A stretch of 43,947 nucleotides of DNA, taken from contig CADECY010000080.1 of assembly GCA_902825945.1 (NCBI GenBank), forward strand, positions 1-43,947. Reading direction: 5' to 3'. Below, piece after piece: positions 24,620-32,316 of this stretch. This DNA is from an uncultured Acidobacteriota bacterium (GTDB lineage: Bacteria; Acidobacteriota; Terriglobia; Bryobacterales; Bryobacteraceae). Within the stretch, counting starts at the first letter, position 1, and the number at the start of each line of letters is the position of its first letter. The notes under the pieces are model-generated. The model saw nothing but the letters and a program-made list of their open reading frames with translations, was not told the origin of the DNA and ran no database searches. Made by a program: the position numbers and the translations under genes.

Positions 24620-26629
24620 TCAAGAAGCGCGCGTTTCCACGTACCAGGGATCGGAGGGTTTGGTCGACACGCGGCTCGGAGAGAATTGCTGCGAAACCTG
24701 GTCGAGCCACAGAGGGAGTTCGAGATCGACTTCGGAGGCACGGAAGGGGATCAACCGCACCCCGAACTCCTCTTTGAGGTCCTGCGCCGCCCGCGCCCAT
24801 CTCGAACCGGTGACACCGGATGCGATCCAGTGCCGCACCTCATTCGACGGGGAAATGTTGAGGCTGCGCAGGTCCGCTAGCAGACGCTCCGGAGAGACGC
24901 CGACGAAGAAGAACGAGTTCTCCTTGAACAGCGTTCGCAGCGTGTCTCCGAGTGTTGGCCACTCCTCGGCGGCAGCGTAGAGTTCGCTCGGGCAAAGCAG
25001 AATCGTTTCCGGATCGCGGAGATCACCGTACAGTTTCATCAGAAAGAACTTGGGCGACTCGACCGCGCGCGCAAAGCCCTGCGAGCGGGCCGTGTAGAGA
25101 CGCGCGTTCCAGTCTGGCCCCAGACGTTCGAGCATGTTGTCGTAGTTGGTGGTGATGCAAGCGCGGAACGGCATCCGGTAGAGCGCATAGTGCGACTTCG
25201 ACAACTGCGCGGGCATGTTGAAGATGTTGCAGATGAACTCGACCATTCGCGGACGCCGGTTCGCCATTCCTTGCACGATTTCCTCGAGCACGCGATCGTC
25301 CGCCGAACGGCGTGCCACATCGAGCGCACGAAGCGTATCCTTGGCGAACCAGTTCTCGATCGTCGCGGTCTTGTGCAGCCGTTCGAGCAGCTCACTCCAG
25401 GTGGGATGCCCGGCTTGCGCGCTCAGTCCCGATCCGGCCCAGAGGACGGCTCGCCGGGAGTTCAGCGCCTCCATCAGTTCCGGGGGTGGAGCGGTGGACC
25501 GCTTCGCGAACTCTCCGCCGAAACCCGAAGGGATCCGGCTGCCGAGCCGGATGATGTGCTTCCAAGCGAGTCTTCCGAACAACGCCAGCATGTAGATTCC
25601 GAGCGCGCCGAGCAGGATTCCAGCGGCATACACGAGGGTGCGGCCCCGGTCGGTGAGAGTCTGCGCGCCCCGGACGTTGTAGAGCGCGGCACCCCGCGAT
25701 CCCGCGATCGCCAATTTTCCGCCCGTGAACGTCAGCGTCGACCTCGGCTCGGCGTTGACCAGTTTCTCCGCCGGACGATCCGGATGCAACAGGTACACTC
25801 CCTCGAAATCGCCGTTGACCAGAATGCCTCCGAAGCGCCGCAATGCGACCGACCGCACAGGACCCGGTGCCTCGTAGGTGACACCGTCATGCCACACGCC
25901 GTTTTTGACGATCGCAGCCACCGATCCGAATGCGTTGAGGACCGGCCTCGACCCCGCCGGGAGAGCTTTGACTCCCCTCGCCGACCACTCGCCGTCATCA
26001 GAAAGGGAGAAAGTTGCGATCTCCTGGCGCCGGATGCGCCAGATTCCCAGCCAGCCACCCTCGAAGAGCGCCTGGTCACCTGTGGCGAGCGGGATCTTCT
26101 GATCGCTGGCCAAACTCATCGAGTTCACATCCCAGCGCTGGATCGAGCCTCCGGCCAATACCACCGCCAGTGTCCGGTCTGGCAACGCGGCCAACGTAAC
26201 CGGAGTCCTGCCGCTGGTGTCGAGCGTCTTCGGAGCGGGTTGGCGGCCGTCTTCCAACGGAGCCTGCACGATCGAGATCCGGGCGCCGCTACTCCAGGCC
26301 ACCCATCCCCCTACCGGATCAGCCGCCCACGAGGTCCGTGACCTGCCGGTATCGACCGCCCACGACTTCGCCGGAGTGGGGCTGTTGGCGTCCCATCGTT
26401 CGACCACCAGTTTCGTGCCGTCGGCGGCGACCGTTCCGTAGGCGTTGTCTTCCACGCGCACCAGCGCGAAGTTAGCGGACCATTCCTGTACCGCCGGCAA
26501 CGACAGGTTCAGCTTCAGTTCGTATCCCAGCGCGGCGATGACCCCACCCACCGACCCGATCGCGCAGATCGTCGCGAACAGGACTCGCGCCCTGCCCGAG
26601 GCCGGAATGAGAAGCTTGCGATCGCCCAC
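24620..26629 (-). CDS. Membrane protein: periplasmic beta-propeller, TM, cytoplasmic SIR2
   Basis: 669 residues from GTG 26629. A basic N-terminus precedes TM1 (about 16-37). Residues about 50-325 are a WD40/PQQ-like series of short beta repeats ('WAADPVGGWVAWSSG', 'LAALPDRTLAVVLAGGSIQRWD', 'GILVNGDFEGVYLL'). TM2 spans about 331-353, followed by basic residues. By the positive-inside rule the repeats are periplasmic and the C-terminus cytoplasmic. Residues 391-640 are a SIR2-like domain with NAD-loop 'WAGSGLSAQAG' (398-408) and 'TTNYDNMLE' with Asn495. Where related domains have LHG, this one has LYG (Tyr534). A sensor-effector protein is inferred. It lies 50 bases downstream of the GT39-like gene and is convergent with the methyltransferase gene. 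Confidence 0.78.
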   Translation of the reverse strand: MGDRKLLIPASGRARVLFATICAIGSVGGVIAALGYELKLNLSLPAVQEWSANFALVRVEDNAYGTVAADGTKLVVERWDANSPTPAKSWAVDTGRSRTSWAADPVGGWVAWSSGARISIVQAPLEDGRQPAPKTLDTSGRTPVTLAALPDRTLAVVLAGGSIQRWDVNSMSLASDQKIPLATGDQALFEGGWLGIWRIRRQEIATFSLSDDGEWSARGVKALPAGSRPVLNAFGSVAAIVKNGVWHDGVTYEAPGPVRSVALRRFGGILVNGDFEGVYLLHPDRPAEKLVNAEPRSTLTFTGGKLAIAGSRGAALYNVRGAQTLTDRGRTLVYAAGILLGALGIYMLALFGRLAWKHIIRLGSRIPSGFGGEFAKRSTAPPPELMEALNSRRAVLWAGSGLSAQAGHPTWSELLERLHKTATIENWFAKDTLRALDVARRSADDRVLEEIVQGMANRRPRMVEFICNIFNMPAQLSKSHYALYRMPFRACITTNYDNMLERLGPDWNARLYTARSQGFARAVESPKFFLMKLYGDLRDPETILLCPSELYAAAEEWPTLGDTLRTLFKENSFFFVGVSPERLLADLRSLNISPSNEVRHWIASGVTGSRWARAAQDLKEEFGVRLIPFRASEVDLELPLWLDQVSQQFSPSRVSTKPSDPWYVETRAS

Positions 26630-26642
26630 TGGTCCGATGTTT

Positions 26643-26649
26643 CCCTCCT
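26643..26649 (-). promoter_or_regulatory. Shine-Dalgarno for the SIR2 membrane protein
   Basis: AGGAGGG on the minus strand. It is 13 to 14 bases from the GTG at 26629, longer than usual, but only about five bases from an in-frame ATC at 26638. The latter would add three residues. The start of this gene is therefore uncertain by three codons. Confidence 0.45.
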
Positions 26650-26679
26650 TGGCTGTATCGGCGGCTACAACCGTTGACT

Positions 26680-28248
26680 TTATGGAGCGGCCGGCTCAGC
26701 CGCCACGTAGACGCCGCCCGACGCCGTCAGCAATCCCTCGCGGAACGCGCGCTGAACTTCGTTCCGGTAGACCGGCCAAGTGAGTTCCTGGCTGTCCAGG
26801 TGATAGTCGGTCAGGGCGAGCAGGGCGAATCCGATTCCGTGCGCGCGGGCGAGCACCGGAATCTGGCGAAAATAGCGCTCGATCTCCTTCCGGTCGCCCC
26901 GCTTCTGGACCCCTGGAGGAACCCGCAGACTGTATCCGCGGCGCCCCGTCATCAAGTAAACGGAAGGATCGCCATACGAGAGGACTCGCGCGCTCCCTGG
27001 CGTATTCTGGCGCAGCCACTCGAGCGCGGGCTGGTTCTTCACCGCGATCTCGTCGTGCTGGCGATACGACTCGGGCAGCAGGCGGAAGATCGCCGAAGCG
27101 TTGCCGATCGCCGCGAAGGCCACCAACGCCGCGACCAGCGCGCCAGTCAACGCCGAGGCCACACGGTCACCCGGTTTGTTGCGCTTCCACACGGCCTCCA
27201 CCATTCCGGCGAGGTTGGCGAACTCGGCCCAGACTCCCGCCACCGCGAGGGGCAGCAGCGGCAACGCGAACCGCGCCACCGGCGGATAGTTCCAGCACAG
27301 AAGTTGGGCGCAGTAGAGCGCCGCGAACGCGGCGTACAGGCGGAATCGCTCGTGCCGCGCCAGGCGGATGACTCCGGCGATCGCCGCCGACCCCAACGCT
27401 CGCGCGAGCATCGACGGAAGGAAATCGCCCGTCGCGTCGAACGCGATCAAATGACCGAGTGCGTTCAGCAGCGCGCCCGAATTGGCATAGACCAGGCCGG
27501 GCAGGCTCGCTCCCGCGAGATCGAGTTTCCAGTAGCCGAGGTAACTCGTGTAGAACAGCGTCAGCGGATCTTCCGCCACAGCGCCCCGATTCGCGAAGGT
27601 CCACCATTGCCAGCCCGCCACGGCCGGCAGCATCGCCGCCGTGAACAGGCCCGCCTTGCGCCACTCCCGCCGTGTCGCGAACCAAACCGGTGCCACGATC
27701 GCCAGCGGCAACGCCGCCGATCGGGTGAGAAACGCCGCGCCGCCCAGCAATCCGGCAGCGAGCGCCGAACCGCGCGAAACCGCCATCAGCGCGGCGAGAA
27801 GCAGCCCGAGAAACGGCAGTTCGCTCAGCAGCAGTGTCGAGGCCATCACCGTGGTGGGCGCCGCACACACGATCGCCGCGAGAATCCCCGCAGTCAGGTC
27901 CGAAAACCCCTCCCGCCGGAATAGCGTCCACGAGAGCCAGGCGCACAGAGGCAGAAAGAGCCAGACCAGCAGCGCCATCCAGGGAAGGTTCGCCGGATAC
28001 TCCGGCGCCAGCTTCCAGACTCCCGCCAGGAGCACTGGCCACAAGGGCGGATACTTGGTCTGCGGCGGACGCTCGGGCAGGCTGTCGATCCGGTATCCGG
28101 AGCCTTCGGCGATCGACTTGGCGGAAACCAGATAGATCGCGTCGTCGTGGTAGATACCCAACTGTGGCATCGCCCGCCATTGCCAGGCGAGCCAAGCCGA
28201 TGGGAGAAGGCCCGCGATCAGGAGCAACACGACGAGCAAACGGCGCAC
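26680..28248 (-). CDS. GT39-like polytopic membrane glycosyltransferase
   Basis: 522 residues from GTG 28248, which has GAGG just upstream and begins 'RRLLVVLLLIAG'; a TTG ten codons earlier is the alternative. The protein has about 10-12 hydrophobic segments. The acidic pair in 'GIYHDDAIYL' (residues 35-36) sits in the first periplasmic loop, as in GT-C enzymes of the ArnT/PMT type. 'PQTKYPPLWPVLLA' is another family feature. The C-terminal 130 residues form a soluble periplasmic domain. Such enzymes move a sugar from a polyprenyl-phosphate donor to lipid or protein. The SIR2 membrane protein follows downstream in the same orientation. Confidence 0.8.
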   Translation of the reverse strand: MRRLLVVLLLIAGLLPSAWLAWQWRAMPQLGIYHDDAIYLVSAKSIAEGSGYRIDSLPERPPQTKYPPLWPVLLAGVWKLAPEYPANLPWMALLVWLFLPLCAWLSWTLFRREGFSDLTAGILAAIVCAAPTTVMASTLLLSELPFLGLLLAALMAVSRGSALAAGLLGGAAFLTRSAALPLAIVAPVWFATRREWRKAGLFTAAMLPAVAGWQWWTFANRGAVAEDPLTLFYTSYLGYWKLDLAGASLPGLVYANSGALLNALGHLIAFDATGDFLPSMLARALGSAAIAGVIRLARHERFRLYAAFAALYCAQLLCWNYPPVARFALPLLPLAVAGVWAEFANLAGMVEAVWKRNKPGDRVASALTGALVAALVAFAAIGNASAIFRLLPESYRQHDEIAVKNQPALEWLRQNTPGSARVLSYGDPSVYLMTGRRGYSLRVPPGVQKRGDRKEIERYFRQIPVLARAHGIGFALLALTDYHLDSQELTWPVYRNEVQRAFREGLLTASGGVYVAAEPAAP

Positions 28249-28441
28249 AGCCTCAACGCTAGCAGTTTGCCCGAGCAACTCCTATCGGGGAAAGCCCTGA
28301 GTTACGTGGAGCGGGGTGCCTGATCCGCCGCTCGAGCAACCGAACCGCGGATCCAAACCGAAGCGCGGCCGGAAAGGGAGCGCTCTTCGAACTCAGTGCA
28401 AGGTGCCTGGCTCTGGGAGCGCTCCACGCGCAGCCGGTTAT

Positions 28442-28558
28442 TTAACCCGAGATCGGCCGAATGACGATCGACCCGATGAAAATCTTCGGCGGGTCCGGTT
28501 GCGGGTTGAAACCGGCCTTGACGCCGGACTTGATCAGGATGATGCGTTTGGTGGTCAT
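28442..28558 (-). CDS. Possible 38-residue peptide with NPQPDPP motif
   Basis: ATG 28558 to TAA 28442. The product begins 'MTTKRIILIKSGVKAGF' followed by NPQPDPP and ends 'RPISG'. From memory, NPQP(D/E)PP recurs in short uncharacterised bacterial proteins; this was not verified. There is no clear Shine-Dalgarno within 15 bases. The ORF has a plausible composition (basic start, hydrophobic Ile/Leu runs) and sits alone between the glycosyltransferase and the response regulator genes. It was too short for ordinary ORF calling. Function unknown. Confidence 0.45.
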   Translation of the reverse strand: MTTKRIILIKSGVKAGFNPQPDPPKIFIGSIVIRPISG

Positions 28559-29024
28559 GCCCGGTACGCGACGGCAATCTCCGCGAGGGATCAATTCTCG
28601 TGTAGATTTTTTTCAGCCGCCCGGAAGCCGCGCGACAACCCGCCCGCTCCGTGCAGTAGGAAGAATGGCCGCCAGCAGCTATCGGCTTCGTTTCCTGCAC
28701 ATATCCGGCCTGAACGCCACGGGCGACCGGGAAGGCGAGCAACACCTATTGCAACACGCCCGTAGAGATTCAGCCCGCGATCCGCGCTTGCGCTCGGCGC
28801 GCCCCCGGACTTCACCACCCTGGTTCTGCGATGGCTCGAGTTCCACCAGTTGATCAAGCCCGCCGTTCGAAGAACCGCGCAGATCTCACTCGTTCCTCAT
28901 CAAGCTCCCCGATGACGACGTCCTGGCTCACCGCAAGGTCGGCAAGCGCCGCAGCGCCGTATGGACGAGGTGATGGCCGCCGGCTCGGGCGCGGATTCCG
29001 CCAACTGGCTGAGCACGTACAACG
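28559..29024. other. No recognisable gene
   Basis: Frames on both strands are open in pieces but none shows a start, Shine-Dalgarno and family similarity together. The part nearest 29024 may be the mutated remainder of the EamA relic. Confidence 0.4.
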
Positions 29025-29164
29025 GCCCCAGGCAAGGAGCATGACGACGGTGGTCCGCGCGGCCATTACCGTGTTCTTGTCGACACCAGCAACGCCACTC
29101 CGGCAAGGACCGGCTTCACGGCAGCGAAAACGGCGGACAGCATTGCCCAGCCTATCCAGTTCAT
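29025..29164 (-). pseudogene. EamA-type transporter relic
   Basis: Translation from ATG 29164 gives 'MNWIGWAMLSAVFAAVKPVLAG', the usual opening of the short (about 140-residue) EamA/DMT transporters. After about 30 residues the frame stops. The following conserved part 'MAARTTVVMLLAWG' is found in a different frame, ending near 29025. Beyond that I cannot follow the family. It lies seven bases after the response regulator stop on the same strand. At least one frameshift plus loss of the 3' part make it non-functional, unless the sequence has indel errors. Confidence 0.6.
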
Positions 29165-29171
29165 GATTGGC

Positions 29172-29813
29172 TCAACTCATCAAACCGTTGCGAAGTGCGA
29201 AACGAACGATGTCTCCCGTGTTGTGCAGGTTGAGCTTCTCCATCACGCTGCCTCGATGCGACTCGACGGTGTACACGCTCAGGGTGAGCGCATTGGCAAT
29301 TTCCTTGTTGGTCTTCCCTTCGGCGATCATCGTCAGGACCTCGCGTTCCCGGCTGGTCAACAGGTCCACGGGGTTCGATACGTGCTTGCGGTAGTCGGTC
29401 AGCACCGCGTCGGAAATCGCCGGACTCAGGAAAGCCTCCCCGCGAGCCACGGCGCGGATGGCCCGCAGCAGGTCGTCATCTTCGGAATCCTTGAGCAAAT
29501 AGCCTCGAGCGCCGGCGCGCAGGATCTCGCGCACGTAGACAGAATCCTTGTGCATGCTGAGCCCGACCACTTTGGTTTGCGCGAGCTGATCGCAAATTTG
29601 ACGAGTGCCCTCGATCCCGTTCAGTTCCGGCATGGAAACGTCCATCACCACAACGTCCGGCCTCAATTTGCGCGCCTCTTCGATCGCCTCGCGGCCGGTC
29701 TTGGCCTCGCCGACGACTTCCAGATCCGGCTGAGCATCGATCAGCATTCGAACCCCCTTGCGGAGAATCGCGTGATCGTCAGCCAACAAAACTCGTATCT
29801 TCTTGGTCTGCAT
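29172..29813 (-). CDS. NarL/LuxR-family response regulator
   Basis: 213 residues. The receiver domain (5-120) has the acidic pair 'LADDH', phospho-acceptor Asp58 in 'VVVMDVSMPELNG' and the Lys in 'GYLLKDS'. The LuxR-type helix-turn-helix (about 150-210) reads 'LTSREREVLTMIAEGKTNKEIAN' and 'TVESHRGSVMEKL'. It acts as a DNA-binding regulator phosphorylated by the kinase encoded just upstream, which it overlaps by 35 bases. The divergent efflux operon starts 209 bases from the kinase start and is the obvious target, by position only. Confidence 0.93.
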   Translation of the reverse strand: MQTKKIRVLLADDHAILRKGVRMLIDAQPDLEVVGEAKTGREAIEEARKLRPDVVVMDVSMPELNGIEGTRQICDQLAQTKVVGLSMHKDSVYVREILRAGARGYLLKDSEDDDLLRAIRAVARGEAFLSPAISDAVLTDYRKHVSNPVDLLTSREREVLTMIAEGKTNKEIANALTLSVYTVESHRGSVMEKLNLHNTGDIVRFALRNGLMS

Positions 29814-30822
29814 TTTCGTTCACCTGCCGGAGCGGCGCCTCGATTCGAACGGCAAGGCCCCCGCCAACGCGGCTTTCAATTGTCAATTCGCCGCCCAACT
29901 GGCGGGCACGCGCGCGCATTCCAACCAAGCCGAGACTGGGCGGTTTCTCGCCGGGTTCGGGCTTCAATCCGTGACCATTGTCGGCAATCTCCAGGTGGAT
30001 CGTGGAACCCTTCACCTGAAGCATAACCCACGCTTCAGTGGCGCCGGAATGCCGGGCGATGTTGGTGAGCGCCTCCTGCGTGATCCGGAACAGGTGCGTC
30101 TCCTCGCCGCTCTCCAGCCGCTCGTTCCAGTTGGACTCATATTGGACTGCAATCTGAGTGCGCTGCGTAAATCGCTCGCACAGCCAACGCAACCCCGAGT
30201 CTAGCCCGAAGTCGTCAAGGATCACGGGCCGCAACACCTGCGAAAGCTTGCGTACATTCTGCAGGACTTCATCCACAATGCCGACGCACTCTTGTCGCAT
30301 CGCCGCAAAGCCAGTGTCGCTCACTCCGCCCAACATGCGTCGAAGCCCGCTCAGAGACTGTCCCAGTTCGTCGTGCATTTCGTGGGAAAAGCGACGGGCC
30401 ATCTTTTCATGCCCATCCAGCATGTGCCACGAAACGCGATCCAGTTCGGCCGACTGCCACTCCAGCCGGGCGAACGCCCGCTGAATGATCCAAACAGTGA
30501 GGCCCGCCGTCCCGATAGCGAGCAAGAAGCATAGCCCGAGGACCCAACTGAGGCGATCGATCAGTTCTTGTGTTTCACGCACGATCAACGCTTCGATCTC
30601 GGCGCCTCTACCCGTCTGCACTAGGTTTTCGCGGACCAGTTCCTGCGCCGTGTCTTGAATTCGATTCGACCCGTTGTAACCGAGGTACGCGGCGAGCAAC
30701 ACCAGCCCAACCACCAGCCCAAAGCCGCCCACTGAGACTAGAACCACCTGCTTGCGCGAGATGGCGGGCTCAGCGGCGAAAGCCAAGGGTAGTGGGAGTG
30801 ACTGGTCATGGCTCGAGGACAT
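29779..30822 (-). CDS. NarL-type membrane sensor histidine kinase
   Basis: 347 residues. TM1 is at about 25-47 and TM2 at 93-113, flanking a short periplasmic segment of about 45 residues. The HisKA_3 dimerisation box 'SHEMHDELGQSLSG' carries the probable phospho-acceptor His150. The HATPase domain (about 235-330) has the N-box 'ITQEALTNIARHSGA', G1 'ADNGHG' and G2 'GLVGMRARARQLGG'. It overlaps the regulator gene, forming a two-component operon. The short sensor loop suggests detection of a small signal, ions or membrane stress, but nothing specifies which. Confidence 0.92.
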   Translation of the reverse strand: MSSSHDQSLPLPLAFAAEPAISRKQVVLVSVGGFGLVVGLVLLAAYLGYNGSNRIQDTAQELVRENLVQTGRGAEIEALIVRETQELIDRLSWVLGLCFLLAIGTAGLTVWIIQRAFARLEWQSAELDRVSWHMLDGHEKMARRFSHEMHDELGQSLSGLRRMLGGVSDTGFAAMRQECVGIVDEVLQNVRKLSQVLRPVILDDFGLDSGLRWLCERFTQRTQIAVQYESNWNERLESGEETHLFRITQEALTNIARHSGATEAWVMLQVKGSTIHLEIADNGHGLKPEPGEKPPSLGLVGMRARARQLGGELTIESRVGGGLAVRIEAPLRQVNENADQEDTSFVG

Positions 30823-30915
30823 TGTCTGGATTCTTCCCTCTTTAGAATGACAGCCTCACCGCCGATCACGCACCCCCTGGCCACGGGAGTTTTGAAGTCC
30901 GCCCGGCGGGAGCGT

Positions 30916-30951
30916 CCCCTGTCCAAGGGAGAAACTCGCCCTCGACAGGGG
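30916..30951. repeat. Inverted repeat between divergent kinase and efflux operons
   Basis: CCCCTGTC (30916-30923) and GACAGGGG (30944-30951) are perfect 8-base arms. The loop contains a shorter GGG/CCC pairing. The repeat lies in the 209-base region between the two divergent transcription units. It could be an operator, a transcript hairpin or a REP-like palindrome. Confidence 0.5.
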
Positions 30952-31031
30952 AGCGCCAGCCATTTCCAACCGGCGAATTCTCCCCGTGCGAAGCGAGGGT
31001 CTTTTGTTCTCCTTCCCGGCATTCTGGATTC

Positions 31032-32300
31032 GTGGACAAGAGACTCATAGCCGCGGCACTCACGGTGGCATCGCTGGCTGTCGCGCAAACCGCGCCCCGT
31101 GGCGCCGTCACCCTCGAACAGGCCACGCAGGAAGCAATGGCCAGCAATCTGGATCTCGCGGCGGAGAAGCTCAACATCCCGGTTGCCGAGGCTCGCGAGA
31201 TCACGGCGAGGCTCCGGCCCAACCCGGTGCTTACGGTGTCCGGCCAAACGCTAAACCTGCTTGGCGCAACCTATTCGCCAGCCACACCCCTGGGCCCGAA
31301 TCAGATGAACATTCATACGGACTTCCCCTTTGAGCGAGGCCACAAACGCGAAGAGCGCATTGCAGTCGCCAGAGAGGAGAAGTCGCTCGTCGAACTCGGC
31401 GTGCGCGAAGTGATGCGCCAGGTGATTGCCAACGTTCAGTCGGCCTTTGTGGATGTGCAGCAAGCCCAAGAAAACAGATCGCTGGCGCAAGAGAATCTGC
31501 AACGGCTGGAGAGCGTCGTCGCCATCAACGAATCGCGTTTGAAAGCTGGCGACTTGGCACAGGTGGAATTGGATCGCTCGCGGGTGGCCGCGCTCCAATA
31601 TCGAGCGGCGGTCCAACAGGCTCAGTTGCAGTTGGATCAGTCGAAAAGCCAGTTGCAGCAGGTGATGGGAAGGCGGCGGAAGACGCCATCGTTTGAAGTA
31701 GCCGGCGAATTGCGCCGCGGCCCTGTCGCCGGCACCCAAGAGGAAATCACGCGGCTGGCATTGACCCGAAGGCCGGATTATCTCGGCGATCAGCAGTCGC
31801 AGGCACGCTCCCGTGCCGATCTACGGCTCCAGTTGGCGAACAGCAAGGTGGACTACACGGTCAGCACCGAGTTCACCCGCCAATCCGCTTGGGGAGTTTC
31901 CGGGAACTCCGTTGGCGTGTACTTCAGCATGCCCCTCAGAATCTTCAACAAGAACCAGGGCGAGATCGCCCGCGCCCAAAGGGAAATCGCACTGGCTAGC
32001 GCGCGAACCAACGCTCTTGAATCTTCGATCGAGACGGAAGTGGACAAGGCGTATCGGCAATACACCGTATCGCAACGATTGCTGACGAGCATCGAGACCG
32101 ACATGCTGGCCAAGGCCCGAAGCGTTCGGGACACGACCGAGTACTCCTACAAGCGCGGCGAAGCAAGCCTGGTCGAATTCCTCGATGCCCAGCGCGCCTT
32201 CAACGACGCGATGCAGACTTTCAACGATGCTCGCGCGAACTACGCGCGCAGCCTGTACCTGATTGACACGGTATCCGCCGCGACGGTGAGCGGTTCCTGA
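31032..32300 (+). CDS. TolC/CzcC-like outer-membrane efflux protein
   Basis: 422 residues from GTG 31032, chosen because it opens directly on a signal peptide ('KRLIAAALTVASLAVAQT'). Two outer-membrane-efflux repeats are seen, rich in long amphipathic coiled-coil helices ('VDVQQAQENRSLAQENLQRLE', 'YKRGEASLVEFLDAQRAFND'). The second is the classic end-of-repeat motif. The protein forms the trimeric exit duct for the RND pump encoded downstream. The adaptor gene follows after 16 bases. Confidence 0.88.
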   Translation: MDKRLIAAALTVASLAVAQTAPRGAVTLEQATQEAMASNLDLAAEKLNIPVAEAREITARLRPNPVLTVSGQTLNLLGATYSPATPLGPNQMNIHTDFPFERGHKREERIAVAREEKSLVELGVREVMRQVIANVQSAFVDVQQAQENRSLAQENLQRLESVVAINESRLKAGDLAQVELDRSRVAALQYRAAVQQAQLQLDQSKSQLQQVMGRRRKTPSFEVAGELRRGPVAGTQEEITRLALTRRPDYLGDQQSQARSRADLRLQLANSKVDYTVSTEFTRQSAWGVSGNSVGVYFSMPLRIFNKNQGEIARAQREIALASARTNALESSIETEVDKAYRQYTVSQRLLTSIETDMLAKARSVRDTTEYSYKRGEASLVEFLDAQRAFNDAMQTFNDARANYARSLYLIDTVSAATVSGS

Positions 32301-32316
32301 TGACGGAGAAAACTTC

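Noticed and set aside
24620..26629. SIR2 membrane protein as the cyclic-oligoadenylate receiver of the csm system
   Set aside because: No CARF or SAVED domain is visible, the sensor part appears periplasmic, and two housekeeping genes lie between the loci. Kept only as a distant possibility.
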